A DNA stretch of 64,000 bases from AV69 sp963742315. GTDB taxonomy: Bacteria > Verrucomicrobiota > Verrucomicrobiia > Chthoniobacterales > UBA10450. Both the position numbers and the translations under genes were made by a program. The stretch is taken from assembly GCA_963742315.1 (NCBI GenBank), contig CAVULE010000013.1, forward strand, positions 124,001 to 188,000, in the 5' to 3' direction. Positions within the stretch are counted from its first letter, which is position 1. Every line of letters begins with the position of its first letter. Under the pieces are notes generated by a model. The model was not told the DNA's origin. It was given only the letters and a program-made list of their open reading frames with translations, and ran no database searches. Positions 44,862-53,231 of this stretch are shown one piece after another.

Positions 44862-46859
44862 ATGGCGACGAATTCGCCCAACCTGATTTCTTTGCCAAGC
44901 GCGCGCCCCGAGACCGGCGTAGTCTACCCAGCTAACGATTCTCAGATTGCTTCAGCCGTTTCTCGGGCGCAGGAAAATTTGTTGGATCAGCAAAAGCCAG
45001 ACGGCCACTGGTGCGGCGAGTTATACGTCGATAGCACGCTTTGCTCTGATTACGTGCTGTATATGCATTGGCTGGGCGAGGTCGATCGCGAACTTCAGGA
45101 GCGTTGCACTCAACATATCTTGCGACGGCAATTGCCCGATGGGGGCTGGAACATTTATTATGGCGGTCCCAGTGAAATTAACGCTTCGATCAAAGCTTAC
45201 TTCGCGCTGAAACTTGCCGGCTACTCAGCCGATCTCCCATTCATGCGCGAAGCGCGCGCTAACATTTTGCGCCTTGGCGGTGTCCCCCGCGTCAACACGT
45301 TCAGCAAGCTTTACCTGGCGCTCCTGGGCCAGTTCCCGTGGAAATATCTGCCGACGATACCGGTGGAAATGATCCTGCTGCCAACATGGGCGCCATTTCA
45401 CATTTACAAAATGTCGTCGTGGAGCCGCGCCATGTTGGTGCCTCTCGCCATTATCAATCATTTCAAACCAACCCGCGAGTTGCCTGGCGAGAAACAGCTG
45501 CATGAATTGTATCCGCTCGGGACCGAGCACAAAGATTTTCGGTTGCCGCGCGACGAGCGAACCTTTACCTGGCGCAATTTATTCCTCCGCGGAGACGACG
45601 CGCTAAAGATGCTGCATCGAATTCCATGGAAACCATTTCGCCGGCTCGCGCTCGAGGAAGCCGAGCGCTGGATGATGGAGCGCATCAGCGATGGCAGCGA
45701 TGGCTTGGCCACGGTTTACCCGGCAATGCTCAATGCGCTCATTGCCTTGCACGCCCTCGGTTATCCGAACAGCCATCCGGCCGTGGCCAAGGCGCAAAGG
45801 GATTTCGAAGGATTGTTCGTCAACGATCCGGAAGATTTCCGGATTCAGCCTTGCCTTTCGCCGGTTTGGGACACCGCCATTAATATCATCGCATTAGCCG
45901 AAAGCGGTCTCCCTGCCGAGCATCCTTCCCTGCAGAAAGCGGCTGCGTGGTTGTCGAATAAAGAAGTTCGTTTCCGGGGCGATTGGGCGAAAAACAATCC
46001 TCATCCCGACGCCAGCGGCTGGGCCTTCGAATATAATAACGTTTACTATCCGGACACCGACGACACCGCGATGGTGCTAATGGCGCTGCGCCTGGTTCAT
46101 CCGAGAGATAAAAACAGCTACGAAGATTTGTTCCAGCGCGCTCTGGCCTGGCAACTGAGCTTTCAATGTCGCGATGGCGGGTGGGCTGCCTTCGACAAGG
46201 ACGTGATTGACGGTTGGCTGGAAAATATGCCCTTCGCCGATCACAATGCGATTCTGGATCCGACCTGCAGCGATCTGACGGCGCGGACACTCGAGCTTTT
46301 CGGTTACATCAACTTCGACCGGCGCGATGCCAGTGTAGAGACCGCGATTCGGTATTTGATCGCCACCCAGGAAGATGATGGCTCATGGTACGGGCGCTGG
46401 GGCGTGAATTATATTTACGGCACCTGGCAGGTCCTGCGCGGACTGCGCGCCATCGGTCAGGATATGACGCAAGACTGGATTCTACGCGGACGCGATTGGC
46501 TGGAAAGTTGTCAGAACGACGACGGAGGCTGGGGCGAAACGTGTGCCACATACGAACATCCTTCGGCCAAAGGAAAAGGCGAAAGCACTGCTTCACAGAC
46601 GTCCTGGGCAATCATGGGCATTTGCGCGTGTGGCGATCTCAATCGGCCCAGCGTACAACGCGGGTTGCGTTATCTTCTTTCGACCCAACAGGGGGATGGG
46701 TCATGGAACGAACCCCAAATCACCGGCACCGGTTTTCCCGGGGTGTTCTACTTAAAATACGACATGTACCGGCAAAACTTTCCGCTCCTTGCGCTCGCTA
46801 CCTACGTGAATTACCGCCGCGGCCTCGGTCATCCGCCGAGCTTTTTCCGCTGCGGTTAA
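44862..46859 (+). CDS. shc: Squalene-hopene cyclase
   Basis: A 665-residue cyclase that folds squalene into pentacyclic hopene at the membrane surface. The acid motif DTDDTA (DxDDTA) starts at Asp ~398. Many QW motifs are present: QDGDGSW-like QEDDGSWYGRWG, QNDDGGWGET, QQGDGSWNEPQ, QKPDGHWCGEL and RDGGWAAFDKD. Together with HpnH just upstream it gives the core of hopanoid synthesis; other hpn genes are not in the window. Confidence 0.97.
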   Translation: MATNSPNLISLPSARPETGVVYPANDSQIASAVSRAQENLLDQQKPDGHWCGELYVDSTLCSDYVLYMHWLGEVDRELQERCTQHILRRQLPDGGWNIYYGGPSEINASIKAYFALKLAGYSADLPFMREARANILRLGGVPRVNTFSKLYLALLGQFPWKYLPTIPVEMILLPTWAPFHIYKMSSWSRAMLVPLAIINHFKPTRELPGEKQLHELYPLGTEHKDFRLPRDERTFTWRNLFLRGDDALKMLHRIPWKPFRRLALEEAERWMMERISDGSDGLATVYPAMLNALIALHALGYPNSHPAVAKAQRDFEGLFVNDPEDFRIQPCLSPVWDTAINIIALAESGLPAEHPSLQKAAAWLSNKEVRFRGDWAKNNPHPDASGWAFEYNNVYYPDTDDTAMVLMALRLVHPRDKNSYEDLFQRALAWQLSFQCRDGGWAAFDKDVIDGWLENMPFADHNAILDPTCSDLTARTLELFGYINFDRRDASVETAIRYLIATQEDDGSWYGRWGVNYIYGTWQVLRGLRAIGQDMTQDWILRGRDWLESCQNDDGGWGETCATYEHPSAKGKGESTASQTSWAIMGICACGDLNRPSVQRGLRYLLSTQQGDGSWNEPQITGTGFPGVFYLKYDMYRQNFPLLALATYVNYRRGLGHPPSFFRCG

Positions 46860-46879
46860 CAAACAGCGCGGTTAAATCG

Positions 46880-46985
46880 CGGTCATTCCGAGCTGCGCAG
46901 ACACCGCCAGTGCGGCCCGGACCGAGGGACCTCGCGATCTCAGAGAGGACGCTCGTGAGGTCCCTCGCGTTCGCTCGGAATGACG
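46880..46985. repeat. H1 hairpin repeat with insert
   Basis: Left arm CGGTCATTCCGAGCTGCGCA, insert AGTGCGGCCCGGACC, GAGGGACCTCGCGATC; right arm GTGAGGTCCCTCGCG to TCGCTCGGAATGACG. The inner stem is GAGGGACCTCGC paired with GTGAGGTCCCTCGC. Confidence 0.85.
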
Positions 46986-47049
46986 CCCTTCGCCTCATGC
47001 AAAAAATAAATGCTGTTCAGCGCGCTAAAGCGATCTAACAGTAAAGATT

Positions 47050-47649
47050 ATGGCTTACGAATTACCAAAACTTCCCTACGCATACGACGCGCTCGAACCG
47101 CACATCGACGCGCGCACGATGGAAATTCATCACACCAAACATCATCAGACTTACATCACCAACCTCAATAACGCGCTCAAGGATCAACCTGAGCTGGCGA
47201 AGAAATCCGTCGAAGATTTGATTCGCAATTTGAATGCCGTGCCCGAAACCATTCGCACCGCCGTCCGCAACAACGGCGGCGGCCACGCCAATCATTCTTT
47301 CTTTTGGAAGATCATGGGTCCCGGGAAAGGTGGCGAGCCGAAAGGGAAGCTCGCCGATGATATTAAATCAACCTTCGGCAGCTTTGATCAGTTCAAGGAA
47401 AAACTTGCCGCCGCAGGCGCGGGCCGCTTCGGCAGCGGTTGGGCGTGGCTAATCAAAAATAAAAGCGGCAAACTCGAAGTGATTTCGACGGCCAACCAGG
47501 ATTCGCCGTTAATGGATGGCAACACACCGATCCTGGGCGTCGACGTTTGGGAGCATGCCTACTACCTAAACTATCAAAATCGTCGCCCCGATTACATCAA
47601 AGCGTGGTGGAATGTGGTGAATTGGGACGAAGTGGCGAAGAATTACTAG
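47050..47649 (+). CDS. sod: Superoxide dismutase, Fe/Mn family (Mn-type residues)
   Basis: A 199-residue cytoplasmic enzyme that converts superoxide to oxygen and hydrogen peroxide. Metal ligands: EIHHTKHHQTY, GGGHANHSFFW and VDVWEHAYYLNYQNRRPDY. The GGGHANHS motif and NQDSPLM (Gln in the C-terminal half) point to a manganese or cambialistic enzyme. The typical D/E start MAYELPKLPYAYDALEP is intact. It is alone, between two repeat elements. Confidence 0.95.
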   Translation: MAYELPKLPYAYDALEPHIDARTMEIHHTKHHQTYITNLNNALKDQPELAKKSVEDLIRNLNAVPETIRTAVRNNGGGHANHSFFWKIMGPGKGGEPKGKLADDIKSTFGSFDQFKEKLAAAGAGRFGSGWAWLIKNKSGKLEVISTANQDSPLMDGNTPILGVDVWEHAYYLNYQNRRPDYIKAWWNVVNWDEVAKNY

Positions 47650-47664
47650 CGACTGATCCTAAAC

Positions 47665-47726
47665 TGGAGGGACGACCTCCGTGTCGTCCACCTGGTTCGT
47701 GGGACGCGACGGAGCACGTCCCTCCA
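47665..47726. repeat. Palindrome TGGAGGGACG type
   Basis: TGGAGGGACGACCTCCGTGT on the left and ACGGAGCACGTCCCTCCA on the right. Relatives: 49080-49123 (AAGGGACGAGGCC/GGTCCGTCCCTT). It ends four bases before the dapL start, so it sits in the 5' leader. Confidence 0.8.
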
Positions 47727-47730
47727 CAGC

Positions 47731-49038
47731 ATGGCCTATCTAAACGAGAATTATCTCAAACTTCAGGCTGGTTATTTATTTCCCGAGATCGCGCGCCGTG
47801 TCCGCCAATTCTCGGAAGAAGACCCCGCGGCGGCCAAGCGATTAATTCGTTGTGGGATCGGCGACGTAACTGAGCCCTTGCCGCGAGCTGCAATCGAGGC
47901 AATGAAAGCAGCGGCCGAAGAACTCGGGCAACGTGAAACGTTCCGTGGCTATGGCCCCGAGCAGGGCTACGAATTCCTCCGCAGCAAAATCGCGCAGTTT
48001 GATTATCACGATCGCGGAATCGAAATTACGGATGACGAAATTTTCCTGTCGGATGGATCGAAATGCGACTGCGGTCACATTCTCGATATTCTGGGCGGGC
48101 AAAATAAGATCGCGATTACCGATCCGGTTTATCCAGTTTACGTCGATACCAATGTAATGGCGGGGCACACCGGCCCAGCCCGGGCCGATGGCGGTTACGA
48201 AGGCATTGTCTACTTACCGTGCACGATTGAGAATAGTTTCGTTCCCGAACCTCCCGGCGAACACGCAGACGTTATTTACCTTTGCTTTCCTAACAATCCG
48301 ACGGGCGCAGTGGCATCGCGTGCGCAACTTACGAACTGGGTCGACTACGCGCATGATCACGACGCCATCCTTCTCTTCGACGCGGCTTACGAAGCCTATA
48401 TCAATGATCGCCCTCACCTCAATCCTCTCCCCGAGGACGAAGGCGCGAAGCGCCAGGTCAGGGCTGGTGCTGAAATTCCGCACTCGATTTTCGAAATTGA
48501 TGGTGCGCGCGAATGCGCGATTGAATTCCGCAGCTTCTCCAAGACGGGTGGCTTCACCGGCGTTCGTTGCGGCTTTACCGTTTTGCCAAAGTCTGTTCTC
48601 GCCAGAACTGAAAACGGCAAAAAATTAGCGCTCCATCCGCTCTGGCACCGGCGCTGGAGCACGAAATCAAATGGCGTGAGTTATCCGGTGCAACGTGGCG
48701 CGGAGGCGCTTTATTCCGAGGAAGGTCGCGGGCAGGTGCGGGCGCTTATCGATCATTACATGGGCAACGCGCGGATTCTGAGCGAGGGAGCCCGCGCCGC
48801 CGGTTTCGCAGTACATGGCGGCACCAATGCGCCTTACATTTGGGTGGAAACGCGGCCCGGCCAAACGAGCTGGCAAACCTTCGACTGGATGCTGCGCAAA
48901 TTGAACGTCGTTATAACCCCCGGTAGCGGTTTTGGTTCGAGAGGGGAAGGCTTCTTTCGCGTTTCGGCGTTTAATAGCCGTCCCAATGCCGTGGAAGTCG
49001 CGCAGCGGTTGCGCGATGCAAGCGGTCCAAGCTCCTGA
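47731..49038 (+). CDS. dapL: LL-diaminopimelate aminotransferase, with an in-frame insert
   Basis: A 435-residue PLP enzyme that turns tetrahydrodipicolinate into LL-diaminopimelate in one step for lysine and peptidoglycan synthesis. Motifs: NENYLKLQAGYLFPEIARRV, GIGDVTEPLP, FLSDGSKCDCGHI, YLCFPNNPTGAVA, LLFDAAYEAYI and SFSKTGGFTGVRCGF with the PLP Lys. Between INDR and EIPHSIFEIDGARE there are ~20 extra residues (PHLNPLPEDEGAKRQVRAGA). The family normally goes straight from AYITD to PHSI. The extra DNA is a repeat (48411-48466). Its position near the active site raises the question whether the enzyme still works. Confidence 0.93.
   Translation: MAYLNENYLKLQAGYLFPEIARRVRQFSEEDPAAAKRLIRCGIGDVTEPLPRAAIEAMKAAAEELGQRETFRGYGPEQGYEFLRSKIAQFDYHDRGIEITDDEIFLSDGSKCDCGHILDILGGQNKIAITDPVYPVYVDTNVMAGHTGPARADGGYEGIVYLPCTIENSFVPEPPGEHADVIYLCFPNNPTGAVASRAQLTNWVDYAHDHDAILLFDAAYEAYINDRPHLNPLPEDEGAKRQVRAGAEIPHSIFEIDGARECAIEFRSFSKTGGFTGVRCGFTVLPKSVLARTENGKKLALHPLWHRRWSTKSNGVSYPVQRGAEALYSEEGRGQVRALIDHYMGNARILSEGARAAGFAVHGGTNAPYIWVETRPGQTSWQTFDWMLRKLNVVITPGSGFGSRGEGFFRVSAFNSRPNAVEVAQRLRDASGPSS
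48411..48466. repeat. In-frame repeat insertion in dapL
   Basis: CCCTCACCTCAATCCTCTCC then CCGAGGACGAAGGCGCG and CCAGGTCAGGG. CCTCACCT and AGGTCAGG are near-inverted ends. The translated PHLNPLPEDEGA looks like a dispersed repeat of the PHPNPLPEGEGA kind known from many bacterial genomes. Confidence 0.7.
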
Positions 49039-49079
49039 TCCTGAGGAACAATTGTCACGATTTCACTTTAACTCGCTAC

Positions 49080-49123
49080 TTGAAGGGACGAGGCCTTGGT
49101 CCATCCGAAAGGTCCGTCCCTTG
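49080..49123. repeat. Palindrome in the leader of the sigma factor gene
   Basis: GAAGGGACGAGGCCTTGG and GGTCCGTCCCTTG are inverted copies. It lies ahead of the GTG start at 49170 and would be in the mRNA leader. Confidence 0.6.
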
Positions 49124-49169
49124 TTCGAGTTACTTGCGCCGGGCAAATTCTCTGCTTCCCGTTGTTAGG

Positions 49170-49646
49170 GTGGCTGCGCAAAATTTACCGCAACTGTATC
49201 GTTTTTGTTTCCTGATGACGGGCGAGGCGTCGAAAGCGCAGGATATTTTTCAGGACACTTTGCGAGAAGCTGCATTTCTTGTCGCGAACAGAGAGCCGCC
49301 CGCGGATCGCTATTGGTTTTTTCGCGAAGCGCGCTGGCGTTGTCTTGATGTAGTTGCCCATGGTGTGCAGCCAGAGCACGCGGCGAATGAATCGACCGAA
49401 CTTTCGCCAAGGGCGCCTGAACAAATCGAGCAACTCGAACCTGGACAACTGGCGATTTGGATTTCTGCTGCACCGGAACCACAGCGCAGCGCTCTCGCCC
49501 TCTATTACCTGGATGAGTTTAACTATCGCGAAATGATGTCGATGCTTGGCCTGAAATTGACTGACCTCTCGCGTGCGATCGCCTCCGGTCGTCGCGAATT
49601 TCAAGCCTGGCTCAATACAACTGTGCCGGCGGCGGCCTCGGAATGA
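49170..49646 (+). CDS. RNA polymerase sigma factor, ECF-like
   Basis: A 158-residue sigma-70 family protein. Region 2: LPQLYRFCFLMTGEASKAQD and DTLREAAFLV. Region 4: PQRSALALYYLDEFNYREMM and SMLGLKLTDLSRAIASGRRE. The GTG start at 49170 (VAAQNLPQLYR) is preferred; the longer frame to 49080 translates the palindrome. Its stop overlaps the next gene's start (ATGA, 49643-49646), and that gene encodes a membrane protein, the usual anti-sigma arrangement. It is divergent from standard ECF groups and so its regulon is unknown. Confidence 0.85.
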   Translation: MAAQNLPQLYRFCFLMTGEASKAQDIFQDTLREAAFLVANREPPADRYWFFREARWRCLDVVAHGVQPEHAANESTELSPRAPEQIEQLEPGQLAIWISAAPEPQRSALALYYLDEFNYREMMSMLGLKLTDLSRAIASGRREFQAWLNTTVPAAASE

Positions 49647-50416
49647 AGGGGTTGTCACGCGGCCTGCGCACGCTGGCGAATTGTGCGCCTATCGCAAATG
49701 CGAAGGCGCCCGATCGCCGGATGCGCACAGCAGTGTCGCGCGCGAAACGAACGGAAGATTTTGCGGCGCAGCAATCGTTTGATCGCGCAGTTGCCAAATT
49801 GGTGCAGGCAACCCCGGTATCGACCGAAATCCAGGAGTGGTTTGCCAACGAAAGAATGGCGGAAGGGGCGAAGCGCAATTGGAAAAAGACGGCGCTTCAT
49901 CCCGCCATTCTCGCCATCGGAATCGCGTTGGCGGTCATCGCGGTGGTCGCATGGATCACGTTTGATGAGCAAATGCACGCTTTCCCCGGCACGGCGACGG
50001 CGAAGAAATTGCTGAACGTGGCGGCGATGACGCGGCCTTCGGAATTCGAGCCGATGGAGACGGAGGCCGGAACCCTGAATGATTTATTTTTCATGAAATA
50101 CCGGCTCGAGCATTATGATGTGCCTCCGGGATTTTCTCAGCAGCGAACGGTTGGTGTCCGCGTTTTTGATGACGATGAAGCCGGTCAGGTTGCACAAATC
50201 AGTTTGGCAGAAAAGCGAATGCAGTTGTTTCTGTTTCCGGCGCGGCGCGATTCGAAGAGCGGAAAGCCGGAGGAATTCGAGGGCTGGCGTTACATCGAGC
50301 AGGAAGGATGGACCGGTGCGGTGCAGGCGCGCAAAGGCGTTCTTTTCATGGCTGCTGTTCGTGGCCCGAAAAAAGATCTCGCCCCTTATTTAACAACGAA
50401 ACCACAGTTGCGGTGA
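49643..50416 (+). CDS. Membrane protein, probable anti-sigma factor
   Basis: A 257-residue protein with a cytoplasmic N-terminus of ~85 residues, one membrane helix (AILAIGIALAVIAVVAWITF) and a periplasmic domain of ~150 residues (DDEAGQVAQISLAEKRMQLF and EGWRYIEQEGWTGAVQARKG). No zinc-binding HxxxCxxC motif is seen, so it does not belong to the ZAS class. Translational coupling to the sigma gene is the main reason for the anti-sigma call; the family is not recognised. Confidence 0.7.
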   Translation: MKGLSRGLRTLANCAPIANAKAPDRRMRTAVSRAKRTEDFAAQQSFDRAVAKLVQATPVSTEIQEWFANERMAEGAKRNWKKTALHPAILAIGIALAVIAVVAWITFDEQMHAFPGTATAKKLLNVAAMTRPSEFEPMETEAGTLNDLFFMKYRLEHYDVPPGFSQQRTVGVRVFDDDEAGQVAQISLAEKRMQLFLFPARRDSKSGKPEEFEGWRYIEQEGWTGAVQARKGVLFMAAVRGPKKDLAPYLTTKPQLR

Positions 50417-50511
50417 GGGTTTCATCTTGCGGTCTCTCTCAAGGCTGGTGTGTCAGGCAGTGCTCCTCATTGACAGCTGACCTACTCAGAGAAAATTAGG
50501 CGTTCGATTTC

Positions 50512-50583
50512 GCCAGGGTAGCTCAGTGGTAGAGCAGGGGACTCATAAGCCCTTGGTCGGGAGTTCAACTCTCCCCCCTGGCA
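50512..50583 (+). tRNA. tRNA-Met (CAT)
   Basis: Acceptor GCCAGGG/CCCTGGC, D-arm GCTC-GAGC, anticodon loop CTCATAA (anticodon CAT), variable TGGTC, T-arm GGGAG-TTCAACT-CTCCC, discriminator A. CCA is not encoded. The anticodon stem GGGGA/GCCCT has a mismatch next to the loop (A31-G39). CAT may mean elongator Met, initiator or Ile2; the acceptor 1-72 G-C pair excludes the usual initiator. It is complete and folds well otherwise. Confidence 0.93.
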
Positions 50584-50590
50584 GTTTTTT

Positions 50591-50830
50591 ATGGCGTGGG
50601 TCTGCATTCTCAAAGGCTCAAAAAGACGCTATCTCGGTCCGACCGTTGATTTAGATGCGAGAATTGCTCAGCACCAGCGAGGACACACGCACACAACAAA
50701 ACGGCTAGGCGAGACTCTTGAACTTGTCGCGAGCAAAAAGTTCGCACCGCTCAAGGAAGCACAGAGCGTTGGAAGAATATTGTAGGCGAAGAAGAATCCA
50801 ATACTCGCGATCTATTACGTGCAGCACTAA
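50591..50830 (+). pseudogene. GIY-YIG nuclease (different subfamily) downstream of the tRNA, with in-frame stop
   Basis: It reads MAWVCILKGSKRRYLGPTVD, a degenerate GIY-YIG core (VCI and YLG), then LDARIAQHQRG (catalytic Arg) and TTKRLGETLELVASKKF. A TAG at 50783-50785 stands in place of Lys; beyond it the frame continues AKKNPILAIYYVQH to 50830, which is how the family normally ends. It is not a close relative of copies A-C. It begins seven bases after the tRNA and ends at a partial tRNA copy. Possibly the remains of a nuclease-bearing insertion at the tRNA. Confidence 0.75.
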
Positions 50831-50884
50831 GAGCAGCCCCGAAAGCATTCGGGGTTGGTCGGGAGTTCAACTCTTCCTCTGGCA
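50830..50884 (+). repeat. Partial duplicate of the tRNA-Met 3' part
   Basis: AGAGCA, then a replaced anticodon arm (CCCCGAAAGCATTCGGGG), then GGTTGGTCGGGAGTTCAACT and CTTCCTCTGGCA. The last 33 bases match the tRNA 3' end with three changes. It forms the far boundary of the ~250-bp GIY-YIG insertion. The remaining gap to 51067 has nothing recognisable. Confidence 0.85.
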
Positions 50885-51067
50885 GATTTTTGCGGCGTTC
50901 TGATTGCGGATTGCGGATTTGAGTGGGCGTTACTTCTACGAGCTTTGGCCTTCGACCTGGAACGCTGGAAATCCAATGTTGGCGTTGGATGTTTGATTCG
51001 CGCATTCGACGCTACATGCAACGTTGAGCGTGGAAGGTTCTTCGGCTAACAAAGCTATCCGAATTCT

Positions 51068-53164
51068 ATGGCGGAAACGCAACCCGATCCCCGGCTCGAG
51101 ATCGCGCATGTCTTATTCATGGATATTGTGGGTTTCTCCAAGTCGCTGATCAACGAGCAGAGCGAGATGCTGCGCCAACTGAACCAGGTCGTCAGGGACA
51201 CTGCCCAGGTCAAGGCAGCGGAAGCAGCAGGGAAGTTGATACGAATTCCAACCGGCGACGGAATGGCTTTGGGATTCTTTACCACGCCCGACGCGCCCCT
51301 TCGTTGCGCAATAGAAATCAGTCAGGCGTTAAAATCCCTCCCCAACATTCCGGTTCGTATAGGAATTAACAGCGGACCGGTCGATGAAATTGTCGATGTA
51401 AACGAGCGCTCGAATCTGGCTGGCACTGGCATCACCATGGCGCAGCGCGTTATGGATTGCGGCGACGCTGGACACATCCTGCTTTCGAAAAGGAGCGCCG
51501 ACGATCTCGCGCAGTATGGCAGATGGCGGCCGCATCTGCACGAGCTGGGCCAATGCGAAGTCAAACACGGCGTCAGGCTCGATGTCGTCAATTTCCACAG
51601 CGACGAAGCGGGTAATCCCGCGCTCCCGGAGAAACTGAAAAGAGAAAAGGAGATCGCGACGACTCCCAAATCGAGAAGTTTGATCGGCGCGATACTAATC
51701 GGAGCGACGCTTTTACTCGCCCTCGGCATTTGGTTTTTCTTTCATACCTCCACCTCGAGGTCGACGACCGCGACGGCAATTCCCGCTGAGAAACGAATCG
51801 CCGTTCTGCCCTTCAAACCTCTGCTGCCGGAGAATCGCGATCAGGTCCTGGAGCTGGGAATGGCGGATACTTTGATCACCAAGTTAAGTAGCAGCCGCGA
51901 GATCATTGTCTCTTCGTTGAATTCGGTGCGTAAATTTGTTGATCTCGATCAAGACTCATTAGCCGCAGGACGGACGTTACAGGTCAGTTCCGTGCTCGAA
52001 GGTAATGTCCAGAGAGCGGGCGATCGAATCCGGGTGACGGCGCGCTTGATCAAAGTAGCAGATGGTTCGTCCCTCTGGGCCGGCACTTTCGATGAAAAAT
52101 TCACGGATGTTTTTGCTGTGCAGGACGCCATTTCCCAAAAAGTCGCGGATGCATTGGCCCTCCGACTTAGCGGTGAGGAAAAGAGCCAGCTATCCAAGCG
52201 GTACACCGATAATATCGAGGCCTATCAGCTTTATCTTACAGGCCGTTATCATTATGCCAGATTGATTCCGCCAGAGATCAGGGCGGCGATGACCTTTTAT
52301 CAGCAGGCTATCGACCGGGATCCAAACTATGCTTTGGCCTATTTTGGCTTGGCGGAAGCGAATCGATCTCTCGCCATCACTTCTGATGTGCCGTCGAAAG
52401 ATTCCCTTCCCCAGGCCAAGACTGCCGCACAGAAAGCACTGGCAATTGATGACTCACTCGCAGAAGCACATGCTTCTCTCTCCTTTAGCCTGGTTTGGTT
52501 CGATTGGGATTGGGCCGCTGCGGAGAGAGAATCCCGGCGCGCGATTACACTGAATCCCAACTCGGCCATGGCCCATTTTAGCCACGCTCATTTGCTTTCA
52601 GATCTCGGTCGTCACGATGAAGCGGTCGCTGATGCCATGCGGGCTGTGGAACTTGACCCTCTCTTTTTTCTCTACCGCGCGATTGGCGCACTGTTCCTCC
52701 ATCACGCTGGCCGCAATGAAGAAGCGCGCGTGCAGCTAGAGAAGACATTCGAACTCGATCCAAATTTTTGGATCGCGCATCTTACTTTGGGAAAAGTGTA
52801 TACCCAGCAGCGAAAATATCCGGAGGCGACTGCGGAGTTCGAGAAAGCAAAAGAATTATCGCGCGGAAACTCGGAAGCGATTGCGTCGATCGGCTACGTG
52901 GCGGCCCTTGCCGGCGATAATGCAAAGGCTCGCGCCGTGTTGGACGAATTGAAGACCTTATCCAATCAACATTACATCCCTCCGGTAAACATTGCTTTGG
53001 TCTATAACGGGCTCGGAGATCAGGACGAGGCCCTCGCCCAGCTGGAGAGGGCTTGCGATGAACGCGATGTTCGGCTTCCTCTCCTGAAGGTGGATCCTAG
53101 ATGGGATTCATTTCGCTCGAACCCGCGTTTCGTCGCCATCCTTAAGCGCATTGGCCTCCAGTAG
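51068..53164 (+). CDS. Class III adenylate/guanylate cyclase with TolB/FlgO-like and TPR domains
   Basis: A 698-residue intact paralogue of the decayed genes at 0.2-3.2 kb. Residues ~10-180: cyclase catalytic domain with LEIAHVLFMDIVGFSK (metal Asp), PTGDGMALGFF (second Asp) and NLAGTGITMAQRVMDCGD. One membrane helix ~205-225 (GAILIGATLLLALGIWFF). Residues ~240-360: EKRIAVLPFKPL ... VSSVLEGNVQRAGDRIRVTA, the TolB/FlgO-like region. From ~380: TPR repeats (AMTFYQQAIDRDPNYALAYF, AVELDPLFFLYRAI). The C-terminus WDSFRSNPRFVAILKRIGL is the family ending. It would make cAMP or cGMP in response to an unknown cue. Confidence 0.92.
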   Translation: MAETQPDPRLEIAHVLFMDIVGFSKSLINEQSEMLRQLNQVVRDTAQVKAAEAAGKLIRIPTGDGMALGFFTTPDAPLRCAIEISQALKSLPNIPVRIGINSGPVDEIVDVNERSNLAGTGITMAQRVMDCGDAGHILLSKRSADDLAQYGRWRPHLHELGQCEVKHGVRLDVVNFHSDEAGNPALPEKLKREKEIATTPKSRSLIGAILIGATLLLALGIWFFFHTSTSRSTTATAIPAEKRIAVLPFKPLLPENRDQVLELGMADTLITKLSSSREIIVSSLNSVRKFVDLDQDSLAAGRTLQVSSVLEGNVQRAGDRIRVTARLIKVADGSSLWAGTFDEKFTDVFAVQDAISQKVADALALRLSGEEKSQLSKRYTDNIEAYQLYLTGRYHYARLIPPEIRAAMTFYQQAIDRDPNYALAYFGLAEANRSLAITSDVPSKDSLPQAKTAAQKALAIDDSLAEAHASLSFSLVWFDWDWAAAERESRRAITLNPNSAMAHFSHAHLLSDLGRHDEAVADAMRAVELDPLFFLYRAIGALFLHHAGRNEEARVQLEKTFELDPNFWIAHLTLGKVYTQQRKYPEATAEFEKAKELSRGNSEAIASIGYVAALAGDNAKARAVLDELKTLSNQHYIPPVNIALVYNGLGDQDEALAQLERACDERDVRLPLLKVDPRWDSFRSNPRFVAILKRIGLQ

Positions 53165-53231
53165 GTAAGCTTCTGCATTCGGTATTGGACTTGGACGTTG
53201 AGCGTTGGACGTTTTCTCCTGCTTCGTGAGC

